DNA from: Brachyspira pilosicoli P43/6/78
GTDB taxonomy: Bacteria > Spirochaetota > Brachyspiria > Brachyspirales > Brachyspiraceae
DNA length: 64,000 nucleotides
NCBI RefSeq assembly: GCF_000325665.1
Contig: NC_019908.1
Location: 682,001 to 746,000, forward strand
Direction: 5' to 3'
In this document: positions 11,109-20,573 of the stretch, piece by piece
Layout of the letters: each line of letters starts with the position of its first letter
Position numbering within the stretch: the stretch's first letter is position 1
Notes under the pieces: generated by a model
The model's input: the letters and a program-made list of their open reading frames with translations, nothing else
Databases searched by the model: none
What the model was told of the DNA's origin: nothing
Translations under genes and position numbers: made by a program

Positions 11109-12199
11109 TCTTCTCTCCTTTGAGTTATTTTTAATAAAATAGCAAACATTATCATATTAACAACTAAAGCATTTCTACCATAACTTATAAATGGTAAAGG
11201 CATACCAGTTGTAGGAAGCATTAAAGTTGCTACCATCATATTTAAATATGCTTGTGCACTAATAAATATATTGATACCAAAAGATATATTTTTTAGAAAC
11301 AAGTCTTTTATTCCAGATGAAATTATAAATCCTCTAATAGTAAAAGAAAAAAATAGGAGTAACAAAATAATATCCCCTATAAATCCATGTCTCTGAGCAA
11401 TAGAAGCAAAAATAAAATCAGTCAAAGCTGCTGGTAAATGAGTGCTGACTTCTCTAATATCTTCATCAGGTATTCCAGCAATCCCTCCATAATTAAAAGC
11501 TAATTTAGCCCTATTAATTTGATACATCTCTTCTTGTGATTGTGTATGAGGTGTTAGATACGAAGTTACTCTTGCTTTCATATATGGAGTATTTATTATA
11601 AATATTATAAATATAACTCCAAGTAAAATACCAGTAACAATTAAATATCTTAATGGAATGCCGCCGTAAAAAAACATAGAAAAACCAACTAAAGCAAATA
11701 ATAATGCTGTACCAGAATCTGGTTCAAACATTATGAGCAAACATATAAGCATTAATATAATTAGCGGAGGAATTAAACCATTACTAACATGTTTAAGCTT
11801 ATCTCCTTTATTGGCAAGTACACTAGATAAATATAAAACCAATGTTATTTTTGCTATTTCTGAAGGCTGAATTGTAAAAACTCCAAAAATAGATAACCAT
11901 CTTTTAGCATAACTGCCTTCTACGGATATACCAAATATTAAAACTGCTATAAGAAGTAGTAAAGTACCTATTAATATTGCAGGCATAAACCTATCTATAG
12001 CATCAAAAAAATCTGGAACTATTAATATTATAAAATTAACCACTAACATCATTAATAATAGTTTAAGATGATTATAAAAATAAGGTTCATTTGGTTCATG
12101 AATAGTCTGTGCTCCATATATGGCAACTAATCCGGCAGCAAGCAATGCTATGTATATAATAACTAAATATTTATCAGGTAATAATTTCCTTTTTGACAT
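11105..12199 (-). CDS. ftsW: SEDS-family peptidoglycan polymerase, FtsW
   Basis: 364 residues with about ten hydrophobic helices. SEDS proteins polymerise lipid II with a partner class B PBP. Visible family signatures: GSYAKRWLSIFGVFTIQPSEIAKI, given here as the segments YAKRWLS and IQPSEIAK, the MFEPDSGTALLFALVGF segment, and the C-terminal PLPFISYGRNALVVNMI block (S-Y-G usually followed by G or S; here Arg). FtsW rather than RodA is inferred from the overlap with murG. No cognate PBP gene is present in the window. Confidence 0.9.
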   Translation of the reverse strand: MSKRKLLPDKYLVIIYIALLAAGLVAIYGAQTIHEPNEPYFYNHLKLLLMMLVVNFIILIVPDFFDAIDRFMPAILIGTLLLLIAVLIFGISVEGSYAKRWLSIFGVFTIQPSEIAKITLVLYLSSVLANKGDKLKHVSNGLIPPLIILMLICLLIMFEPDSGTALLFALVGFSMFFYGGIPLRYLIVTGILLGVIFIIFIINTPYMKARVTSYLTPHTQSQEEMYQINRAKLAFNYGGIAGIPDEDIREVSTHLPAALTDFIFASIAQRHGFIGDIILLLLFFSFTIRGFIISSGIKDLFLKNISFGINIFISAQAYLNMMVATLMLPTTGMPLPFISYGRNALVVNMIMFAILLKITQRREE

Positions 12200-12212
12200 A
12201 AAAACCTACACT

Positions 12213-13082
12213 CTATAAAATTTTATAAACTAAAGATGCTTTTGCCTCTATAAAAGTACTGCTGTTATAATAAGGCAGCTTTACATGCAAACCAGAAGAA
12301 GCTAATATATCTAGCGACAATCTGTTTTGTAAAAATTTAAAACTAATAAAACCAACTATAGCTAATTTATGCGTTAGTATATTTGAGTTTACAAGATAAG
12401 TTAAAGCATAAGAAGCACCTATATAAAACGGGGATATATTAGCAAGTATAAAAAAATCATTCATAATTTCAAATTCACTTTTTTTATGAAGTATAGCAGT
12501 TCTTGAATCATAATAATAGTTTTTATCCCCAGCAAAAACATAATTAAAGCTAGTACTATTAATAAAAATCACATATGGCAGTTTATATAAGAAATAAGGT
12601 GTTACCCCAGCAACTACACCTATAGCATCTGTTTTTGACATTCCAAGTAAAGAACCATATGAATAATCTACATTGTTATTATCAAATCCAGCATATCCAA
12701 AATTCATAATATTATATATATAATTAAAATAAGCATTAACTCTTATACCGAAAAAAGACAATGGTCGAATATCTGCAAATAATCCAATCATATCTGATGA
12801 TAATGAAAAATTATTTTCTATACCCAAATCAAGTTTAGTATTTTGAAATATTTTATTTGTTCTATCATCATTATAAATTGATGTTCTATAATACAATTTG
12901 GTTTCTGCATTAAATTTTATAAAATTGTATCCGCCAGCAAAACTCTGCTCAAAATAAAGTTGATGTTTATTGTTTGTGTTTATTACAACATCATCCATGC
13001 CTATATTAAAAAGAGTATTTATATCTGCATATATAATACTAATGTATAATAAAAAAACGATAGGAACAAATTTTATTTTCAT
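12213..13082 (-). CDS. Exported hypothetical protein, probable outer-membrane beta-barrel
   Basis: 289 residues from the ATG at 13082, with an N-terminal signal peptide (IKFVPIVFLLYISIIYA). The mature part alternates hydrophobic and polar residues, is rich in Tyr, Phe and Asn and has many short strands, ending near an aromatic and Leu; this is the look of a spirochete outer-membrane barrel, not an assignment to a known family. The frame extends 48 residues further upstream but that extension is only a hydrophobic Ile/Tyr/Lys run and would hide the signal peptide. It lies between glgC, with its terminator, and ftsW, 13 bp before ftsW coding. Confidence 0.55.
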   Translation of the reverse strand: MKIKFVPIVFLLYISIIYADINTLFNIGMDDVVINTNNKHQLYFEQSFAGGYNFIKFNAETKLYYRTSIYNDDRTNKIFQNTKLDLGIENNFSLSSDMIGLFADIRPLSFFGIRVNAYFNYIYNIMNFGYAGFDNNNVDYSYGSLLGMSKTDAIGVVAGVTPYFLYKLPYVIFINSTSFNYVFAGDKNYYYDSRTAILHKKSEFEIMNDFFILANISPFYIGASYALTYLVNSNILTHKLAIVGFISFKFLQNRLSLDILASSGLHVKLPYYNSSTFIEAKASLVYKIL

Positions 13083-13197
13083 CTTAACATAATCATATAA
13101 TATAATTTTATAAACATAATATATAATAACTTTATAAATTAAAAAAATCAATAGAGTTAAAATGATTTTAAAAATTATTTTAATAGAATTTATTTTT

Positions 13198-13231
13198 ATA
13201 AAAAAGGCATTGAGTAAAAAACCCAATGCCT
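13198..13231 (-). terminator. Rho-independent terminator behind glgC
   Basis: AGGCATTG (13205-13212) and CAATGCCT (13224-13231) form an 8-bp stem. On the minus strand it is followed by a run of T. It lies right after the glgC stop and overlaps nothing else. Confidence 0.88.
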
Positions 13232-13241
13232 AATTAAGAAA

Positions 13242-14528
13242 TTATATTACTGTACCACTTTTTACAATAGTGTTTTTAGGAATAATTACTATACCATCTC
13301 TAATACAGTAGAAATCACTATCTTGATGCTGTATTTTCTTTTTATTAGTAATAATAACATCATTACCTATTCTAACATTCTTATCTATGATAACATTTTT
13401 AAGCGTACATTTTTTACCTATACCAACTTTAGGCAAATGCTTAACATTTAATCTCTCTATATCTTCACTAGTTTCATAGAAGTCGCTACCCATCATAATA
13501 ACCTTTTCTAAAGTAGAACCGCTCTGTATAACTGAACGAAGACCAATTACTGACTCTTTAATAGTAGCATTTTCTATTCTACAACCATCAGCAATGATAC
13601 TTGAAGTAATAGTAGCTTTTTCAACTTTTGAAGGAGACAAATAACGCACATGAGTATATATAGGAGCATCTTCATCATAAAAATCAAAAGGAGGATTCTT
13701 GCTTCCAAAAGATATATTAGCATCAAAATAAGCTTTAATAGTACCTACATCTTCCCAATAGCCTTGGAAAGCATAACTAAATACTTTATATTTTTTGATA
13801 GCTTCAGGAATAATATCTTTACCAAAATCTATCATAGAAACATCGCTAAGAAGTTCTTTTAAAACATTTCTTCTAAATACATATATACCCATAGAAGCTA
13901 AATATTCTTTTTTAGGGTCTTCTATTTCAAACATCTTTTTTTGTTCATCACTCAACTTTAAAGAATTTAATACATCATCTTCTTTAGGCTTTTCTTGGAA
14001 GTTAGTAATTTGTCCTCTTTTGTTTACAAGCATTACCCCAAAACCTTTAGCATCTTCACGCACTACAGGAACAGTTCCAACAACTATATCAGCACCAGTT
14101 TCAAGCATATGTCTTACCATAACATTATAATCCATACGATAAACCTGGTCTCCAGAAAGTATCAAAACATTATTAACATAGTCATTGTCAAAGTGAGCAA
14201 GATTTTTTCTCACAGCATCAGCAGTACCTTGATACCAATCTATATTAGTGTCAGTTTGTTCTGCTGCCAATATACTAACATGTCCCCCAGAGAAGTTATC
14301 GAATCTATAAGCATTATAAATATGGTTATTTAAAGAAGCACTATTGAATTGAGTAATAACATAAATATTTCTAAGACCGCTATTTATACAGTTAGAAACA
14401 GGTATATCAATCATTCTATAATGACCGCCTAATGATACCGCAGGTTTAGAACGATCCTTAACAAGAGGATAGAGTCTTGTACCTCTGCCTCCTCCTAAAA
14501 TTAAAGCTACTGTATTATATGATCTCAT
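13242..14528 (-). CDS. glgC: Glucose-1-phosphate adenylyltransferase (ADP-glucose pyrophosphorylase)
   Basis: Makes ADP-glucose from glucose-1-phosphate and ATP for glycogen synthesis. 428 residues, normal size. The N-terminal nucleotidyltransferase domain has ILGGGRGTRLYPL, KPAVSLGGHYRMIDIPVSNC and YQGTADAVRKN, plus the sugar-phosphate site region FQEKPKE and the YWEDVGTI motif. The C-terminal 120 residues form a left-handed beta-helix (repeats around IENATIKESVIGLRS). The N-terminal Arg-rich allosteric segment of enteric enzymes is not obvious. Its own terminator suggests a single-gene unit; no other glg genes are in the window. Confidence 0.95.
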   Translation of the reverse strand: MRSYNTVALILGGGRGTRLYPLVKDRSKPAVSLGGHYRMIDIPVSNCINSGLRNIYVITQFNSASLNNHIYNAYRFDNFSGGHVSILAAEQTDTNIDWYQGTADAVRKNLAHFDNDYVNNVLILSGDQVYRMDYNVMVRHMLETGADIVVGTVPVVREDAKGFGVMLVNKRGQITNFQEKPKEDDVLNSLKLSDEQKKMFEIEDPKKEYLASMGIYVFRRNVLKELLSDVSMIDFGKDIIPEAIKKYKVFSYAFQGYWEDVGTIKAYFDANISFGSKNPPFDFYDEDAPIYTHVRYLSPSKVEKATITSSIIADGCRIENATIKESVIGLRSVIQSGSTLEKVIMMGSDFYETSEDIERLNVKHLPKVGIGKKCTLKNVIIDKNVRIGNDVIITNKKKIQHQDSDFYCIRDGIVIIPKNTIVKSGTVI

Positions 14529-14613
14529 AAAAAAACTCCAAATTATTTTACACTTAATTTATATTATTAAGTATAGTAAAAAAAAATGAAGTTTTCAAGA
14601 AATATAAAATATA

Positions 14614-15000
14614 TCACTTTTTATAACATAAAACATCTTTGAAAAAAGCAGAGCCATCATTAAAAGTTACTGTCATTTTTAATAGATTATCTGAAATAAA
14701 TTGTAAAGAACCAGCCATTACACCTGTTTGAAAATTATAATTAGGGTCTTTACCTCTCATATCATTGCCTGTAACTGTATTTACTGTTCCATCTGTTATA
14801 GGATTACCTATAGTATCTGATGAATAATATAATTTAAATCCGCCGTCAGATGTAACTTCAACTACTAAATAAGAATCAGCAGAAACTGTTTTTTCACTAA
14901 CAAATTTACCAGTACGCTTTGAATCTAGAGGATTTGCTGCTGATTTACAAGATAAAACAACAAACATAATTGATAGCATTATTAACAATATTTTTTTCAT
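14614..15000 (-). CDS. Small lipoprotein, paralog of the next gene (15055-15450)
   Basis: 128 residues with a lipoprotein signal MKKILLIMLSIMFVVLSC, Cys at 18 as the likely lipid site. The mature part is a single small beta domain: a GKF box after the linker, YLVVEVTSDGGFKLYYS in the middle, and LQFISDNLLKMTVTFNDG near the end, closing with VLCYKK. The neighbouring lipoprotein has the same boxes in the same order, so they are a divergent tandem pair. Function not recognised. Probably surface or periplasmic. Confidence 0.8.
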   Translation of the reverse strand: MKKILLIMLSIMFVVLSCKSAANPLDSKRTGKFVSEKTVSADSYLVVEVTSDGGFKLYYSSDTIGNPITDGTVNTVTGNDMRGKDPNYNFQTGVMAGSLQFISDNLLKMTVTFNDGSAFFKDVLCYKK

Positions 15001-15054
15001 AATAATAATTACTCTCCATATATTTTCTATATTATCGGTATTATGCAGTATAAT

Positions 15055-15450
15055 TTAATCGAATTTATCACAAACTATATTCTCAAGATTAAAAATACCC
15101 TGACCTTTTATTGTAACTTCAACTTGATTATCAGAACGAAAAACTAATTTACCAACATAATCATTATTAGAAAAATTATAAACATTACCATCGCCTATAA
15201 AATTAATAAAATTAATTCTATCATATCCAGGGACCATATCCATATTAGTATCTCCATATCCACCAAAATAAATAATTAATCCGCCGCTTTTTATATCAAG
15301 GTATAAATATTTATCATATCCATCACCAAAAATTGGTTCTCTGCTTCTAAATCTGCCCATATACCTATCAGAAATACCAACATAAGCTATATCATAACAT
15401 GAACTGATACAAGTAATTATAATAAAAAATAATAATATTCTTTTCTTCAT
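15055..15450 (-). CDS. Small lipoprotein, paralog of the adjacent gene (14614-15000)
   Basis: 131 residues with a lipoprotein signal, MKKRILLFFIIITCISSC; the likely lipidated Cys is in ISSC. Boxes GRF, YLYLDIKSGGLIIYFG, LVFRSDNQVEVTIKGQG and IVCDKFD line up in order with the downstream paralog, including a Cys three to four residues from the end. The 54-bp spacing and common strand suggest one transcript. No known family is recognised; this is described as a lineage-specific lipoprotein pair. Confidence 0.8.
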   Translation of the reverse strand: MKKRILLFFIIITCISSCYDIAYVGISDRYMGRFRSREPIFGDGYDKYLYLDIKSGGLIIYFGGYGDTNMDMVPGYDRINFINFIGDGNVYNFSNNDYVGKLVFRSDNQVEVTIKGQGIFNLENIVCDKFD

Positions 15451-15555
15451 TAATAACCCAATAAATAATATAATATATATTTCGTCAAATAATTTTTATT
15501 ATATTATAAATATAATAAAAAAAAAGAGGTTTTGTTTTATAAACAAAAGCAATAA

Positions 15556-15586
15556 AACAATTGACTTTTTTTACAATTGTTATAAT
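15556..15586 (+). promoter_or_regulatory. Extended -10 promoter with overlapping dyad, upstream of the rhodanese gene
   Basis: TGTTATAAT (TG at 15578-15579, TATAAT at 15581-15586) is an extended -10 element. An inverted repeat, AACAATTG (15556-15563) and CAATTGTT (15574-15581), with a 10-bp spacer, covers it. TTGACT at 15561 is 14 bp from the -10, too close for a normal -35. The dyad could be an operator, which is inference. Confidence 0.55.
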
Positions 15587-15623
15587 ATCATCTGTATATT
15601 CTAACATATTTTAGGAAAAATAA

Positions 15624-16007
15624 ATGAAAAAAATTATAATAATATTATCTATTTCTTTCTTATTCATTGCATGTTCAAATAAAGGATATAAAAACGTTAA
15701 TATAGAAAAAGCAATTAAATTAGTAAATAGCTCAACAAACCTAGTAATTTTAGATGTTAGAACAAGGGAAGAATATTTATCAGGCAATATTCCAAATGCT
15801 ATTAATATTGATGTATTAAGTCAAGACTTCAAATCAAAAATAGATATGTTGGATAAAAATAAAGAATATTTAATATACTGCAGAAGCGGAAATAGATCAA
15901 CTATTGCATCTAGCATAATGTCTACAAATGGATTTCTTAATATTTATAATTTACAAAATATAACATATCAAGATTTTGCTAATGCAATGCTAACAAATAA
16001 TAGATAA
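15624..16007 (+). CDS. Rhodanese-domain lipoprotein
   Basis: 127 residues: lipoprotein signal MKKIIIILSISFLFIACS with the lipid Cys at 17, then one rhodanese domain. LVILDVRTREEYLSGNIPNA is the family N-terminal motif, and the active-site loop is CRSGNRST, with the catalytic Cys first. Rhodaneses move sulfane sulfur; a lipid-anchored single-domain form outside the cytoplasm suggests sulfide/thiol chemistry in the periplasm, but the substrate is not known. It has its own promoter and is followed closely by polA on the same strand. Confidence 0.85.
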   Translation: MKKIIIILSISFLFIACSNKGYKNVNIEKAIKLVNSSTNLVILDVRTREEYLSGNIPNAINIDVLSQDFKSKIDMLDKNKEYLIYCRSGNRSTIASSIMSTNGFLNIYNLQNITYQDFANAMLTNNR

Positions 16008-16031
16008 TAAAAAAAACAAAAAATAATATTT

Positions 16032-16060
16032 TTGCATAATTTTTATTTTTGTTATATAAT
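16032..16060 (+). promoter_or_regulatory. Promoter of polA, placed for a leaderless transcript
   Basis: TTGCAT (16032-16037), a 17-bp spacer and a perfect TATAAT (16055-16060). The expected start point, six to eight bases further on, falls on the ATG at 16067. There is no ribosome-binding sequence between them. Confidence 0.65.
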
Positions 16061-16066
16061 AAAAAA

Positions 16067-18845
16067 ATGAAAAAAACATTTCTTATTATTGATGCTTTTG
16101 GTATACTTTATAGATATCATTTTATTTTTTTGAAACGCCCTCTAATAAACTCAAAAGGTCAAAATGTATCTTCAATTAACGGTTTTTTAAGAACATACTT
16201 TTCTTTGATTAACACCTACCCTGCTGATTATACTGCAATAGCACTAGACAGTTCAAGAAAAACTTTTAGAAGTGAAATATATAAAGCTTATAAAGAAAAT
16301 AGAGAAAGCATGCCTGATGATTTAAGAAGTCAAATACCTATATTATACAATCTTATAGATGCACTTGGAATCACAAGGATTGTTCTTGATAATTATGAGG
16401 CTGATGATATTGTAGGATGCATTGCTCAAAAATAATAAAAAAGAAAATATTAAAACTATAATATATTCTCCAGATAAAGATATTCTTCAGCTTGTTGATG
16501 AGAACACAAAAGTAATAGCAAGTAATAAAGATAATGAATTAATAGAATATGATATAAATATGGTTAAAGAAAAAAGAGGAGTATACCCTAATCAGATTAT
16601 AGATTTACTTTCTCTAATGGGAGATGCTTCTGATAATATACCTGGTGTGAAAGGAATTGGAGAGAAAACAGCTTTAAAACTTCTTGAAGAATATGACACA
16701 TTAGACAACATATATAAAAATATTGATTCTATAAAAGGAAAGATACAAGAAAAACTTATTGCTGATAAAGACAATGCTTATATGAGCTATGAGTTAGCTA
16801 CAATTAAAAGAGAGATAGAAGAATTAAATATAGATTATAAAGAAATTGAAAAAAACAAAATTAATATAGATGAAGTCAATAAAATATTAGATGATTTAGA
16901 ATTAAAACAAATAAGAGACAAGATTAATTCATATATATATGGTTCTTCTTCAAAGAAAAAAGAAGAAAAGGTTCAAATATCTAAACAAACTAAACAAGAA
17001 ACTAACGCAGAAGATAACACAGAAAAAACTATAGTAGTATCCAACGCTAAAGATAATAATGCTAAATACTATTTAATAGAAAATGAAACAGAATTACAAA
17101 ATCTTTTAAACGATATAAATGCTAAAAAACTCGTTTGTATAGATTTTGAAACTACAGGATTAGACACTTTAACAGATGAAATAATAGGAATATCATTTGC
17201 AATAAAATCAAAAGAAGCTTTTTATTTAGATTTAAGCGGAAGAACAAATATAGATATAGAAGCTTGCAAAAAATTAGTATTTGATACTTTAGCAAAAGAA
17301 GACATAAAAATAATAGGTCATAATTTAAAATATGAATACAAGATGATGCGTGCCATTGATAAAAAAATGGGCAATATGTATTTTGACACTATGGTAGCTG
17401 CCTACTTGATTAACCCAAGCAGAGGCAGATACAATATGGACGACCTTGCTTTAAGCTATTTATCATACAACACTATAAAATATAGCGATATTACAGATAA
17501 TGCTAAAAAGACTTTACTTGATGTTGAATTAAAAGATGTTGTTGAGTATGCTTGTGAAGATGCTGATATTACATTTAGATTTTATGAATACTTTGCTCCA
17601 CTTTTAAACACATATAATCTTGAGGATTTATTTTTTAATGTAGAAATGCCTCTTATTAGTGTGCTTGCTGATATGGAGTTTGATGGTGTTTATATAAGCA
17701 CAGAAAAAATGAAATCTCTATCAGAAGAATATGCTTCACTTTTAGAAAAAACAAAAGCAAAAATATACGAAAAAGCAGGAGAAGAGTTTAATTTACAATC
17801 TCCAAAACAGCTTGAATATATTTTATTTGAAAAACTAAAAATTAACTCTACTAAAAAAACAAAAACAGGTGCTTATTCAACAGATGAAGAAGTGCTTAGA
17901 GAACTTGCTCAAAGAGAAAAAATTGCTGAGTATATGCTCACATACAGAAAATACTCAAAATTAAAAAACACATATCTTGATGTATTTCCTACACTAGTGC
18001 ATAAAAAAACTAATAGAATACATGCTTCTTTCAATCAAACAGTAACTGCAACAGGACGTTTATCTTCATCAGAGCCTAATTTGCAAAATATACCTGCAAG
18101 AGGAGATGAAGGCAAAGACATTAGAAACACTTTTATAGCAGAAAAAGGAAATGTATTAATAGCAGCAGACTACTCTCAAATAGAATTAAGGCTATTAGCT
18201 CATTTCAGTAATGACCCTGTGTTGGTGGAAGCTTTCAAAAATAATGATGATATACACAGAAAAACTGCAATGAAAATATACTCTGTAAGCAAAGAACATG
18301 TAACTCCTTCAATGAGAAACACTGCAAAAATAATTAACTTCTCTATTATCTATGGTAAAACAGCATTCGGGCTTTCAAAAGAATTAAACATATCAAGAAA
18401 AGAGGCTGATGATTTTATTAAAGGATATTTTTCAACATATTCTCAAGTAAAACCATTCTGCGAAAAAGTTATAGAAGATGTAAAAGCCAAGGGTTATGTT
18501 CGCACTATGCTTGGAAGAATTAGAGATTTATCTAAAACTATAAACTCATCAAATGCGGTTGTGAGAAATGAAGCTGAAAGAATGGCATTAAACACTCTCA
18601 TTCAGGGAAGTGCTGCTGATATGATAAAAGTAGCCATGATTGCTATACATAAAGAGTTTAAAAATCATTTCAAAACTGCTAAAATTGTTATGCAGGTGCA
18701 TGATGAATTGGTTGTTGAAGTTTCTGAAAAAGAATCTGATAAAGCTATGACTATAATGAAAGAGATAATGGAGCATTCTGTAAAAACAAATGTTCCTATT
18801 ACAGTTGATATACATAAGGGATTAAGTTGGGGAGATATTCATTAA
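16067..18845 (+). CDS. polA: DNA polymerase I, one frameshift
   Basis: About 925 residues when corrected. Order: 5' nuclease domain (residues 1 to about 290, with DAFGILYRYHF, ALDSSRKTFR, EADDIVG, SPDKDILQLV and GVKGIGEKTA), a low-complexity linker, a 3'-5' exonuclease-like domain (Exo I DFETTGLD, Exo II GHNLKYEYKMM, Exo III YACEDAD), and the polymerase domain with motif A DYSQIELRLLAHF, motif B RNTAKIINFSIIYG and motif C QVHDELVVE. Exo II has Glu where E. coli has Asp424; the other exo acids are present. The frame breaks in the A5 run at 16428-16432; removing one A restores it. Start: ATG at 16067, no Shine-Dalgarno, likely leaderless. As a core repair gene, disruption is improbable and sequence error likely. 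Confidence 0.93.
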
Positions 18846-18848
18846 CTT

Positions 18849-19506
18849 ATGAAGATTGCTTTTTTTGATTTGGATAAAACTATTATAAAAAAAGATTCTA
18901 TTGTTCCTTTTATGTTTTTCTAACTTAAAAAAAAATCCAAAAAGTTTTATTTATTATATTAGACTAATTCCATATTTTATTTTATTTCTTTTTAAGATTA
19001 TAGACAATTCAAAAATTAAATACGAAATAGCTCATATTTTTAAAAATATTCCTATAGAGTTTGGCGATAGTATTGGAGAGGAGTTTGCGAATACTGTTGT
19101 ACCTAGTTTATATTATAATGATGCCATCAAAGAAATAAACAAATTAAAAGAAGAAGGCTATAAGCTTATAATGGTTACAGCAAGTTTTGAAATATATGCA
19201 AAGTTTATAGGAAAGAACTTAGGTTTTGATAGAGTTATGGGTACAGAGTTATGGATTTTTAGAGATAAATATACTGGCTTTATGTATGGAAAAAATTGCT
19301 ACAATGAAGCTAAAAGACATAGACTTTTTACTGAAGGGATTTTTAAAAAAGATATATCACAAAATATTGTATATAGTGATTCTATTAGCGACCTACCCTT
19401 CTTTGCTTTTGCAAGTAAAAAAGTATGCGTTAATCCTGATAAAAAATTAAGAGAATATGCTATAAGCAACAAAGAAAAAAATTTTTCTATAGTGGAATGG
19501 AAATAA
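18849..19506 (+). CDS. HAD-superfamily IB phosphatase (SerB-like), one frameshift
   Basis: About 218 residues when corrected. HAD motif I is FFDLDKTIIKKDS right at the N-terminus, motif II is MVTASFE (Thr/Ser after the strand), and motif III is YSDSISDLPFF with the acid pair. This fits subfamily IB, which includes phosphoserine phosphatase-like enzymes; the substrate is not known. The true start at 18849 lies three bases after the polA stop. The first 24 codons end in a stop at 18921; removing one T from the T5 run at 18915-18919 leads into the remaining frame (NLKKNPKSF...). The exact indel site is less certain than in the other broken genes. Confidence 0.8.
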
Positions 19507-19521
19507 AAACGGAGTGTTTTA

Positions 19522-20573
19522 ATGGACAATATAGAAAATGAAATAAAAGAAATAATCAAAGAAACAAATGAAAATATTTTAAATGCAATAAATACATTCA
19601 TAGAAAAAAACAATTTAGATTATGCCAAAAAAGAATTGCATTACAATTAATAAATAAAGAGCCAAATTATAAAGAAGGATATTTAGTATTATCTGATATA
19701 TTTTATGATGAAGAAGATTATAAAAGTGTTATACATATTTTGGATAAAGCATTAGAACATCTTCCAAAAGACAAAGATATATTAGAAAGTAAAATAGAAG
19801 CATTGATAAGCACTTACAAATATGAAGAAGCAAAAGAAACAATAGAAGAGCTAATATCTCTAGGAGATGTTAATGCTAGTGTATATGGGCAATATGGAGT
19901 TTTACTTTCAATAGAGATGAAATATAAAGAAGCTATTGAGAAATTTAAAATGGCTATATCATTAGATAAAGAAGATGTATTATCTATGATTAATATGTCT
20001 ATAGTTTATGCTGCAATATATGAGTATGATAATGCTATAGAGATATTAGAAAAAGCTTTTAGTATTAGCAAAGATTCTAATATTCAGGATAAAATTGATA
20101 ATATAAAAAGACAAAAAGAAAACTCAATTTTTAATTTTTCAAAGTTTACTGTAATTAATGCAAAACCTGACAAGTTTAATTTGATTGTACCAGAAAACTT
20201 TAATGCTAGTGTAGAAAACAATGTATTAAAAATAGAAAATGATGAGAAGACTATTTCTATACTATTAAGCTATGATAATTCTAAGTATGATGAAAAAGAG
20301 ATTGCTCAAATATTAAATAATTTTAAAGCAGAAAATAAAAACCTCTATTCTATAATATCTCCTCTATATGTTGCAAAAAGAAAAGAGCATAATGATATAT
20401 TTGGCTCTATAATTTTTAATTGTAAAACTAAAAATAATAATTTATTTAATGCAATGGCAATAGTAGTTAAAGAAGAAGAGTCAATAGTACTAACTATTAT
20501 CTCAACACTTGCTACAAGCAATAATCTAATATTTTTAGCAAAAGAAATAATTAATAGCTTATATATAAAATGA
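19522..20573 (+). CDS. TPR protein with a DcrB/PsbP-like C-terminal domain, one frameshift
   Basis: About 350 residues when corrected. The N-terminal half holds three to four TPR-like pairs (GYLVLSDIFYDEEDYKSVI, GQYGVLLSIEMKYKEAIEKF, MINMSIVYAAIYEYDNAIEI). The C-terminal half (from about FTVINAKPDKFNLIVPENF) is beta-rich with a shape like DcrB/PsbP-like domains; that is a weak call. No signal peptide. The frame breaks in the A6 run at 19627-19632; one added A joins AKK to RIALQLINKEPNYKEG. GGAG-type site precedes the ATG at 19522. It overlaps the following diguanylate cyclase by four bases, so the two are coupled and may act together. Confidence 0.7.

Noticed and set aside
13650-14333. Three plus-strand frames opposite glgC
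   Set aside because: Mirror frames of a well-supported gene; their compositions are what an antisense reading gives.
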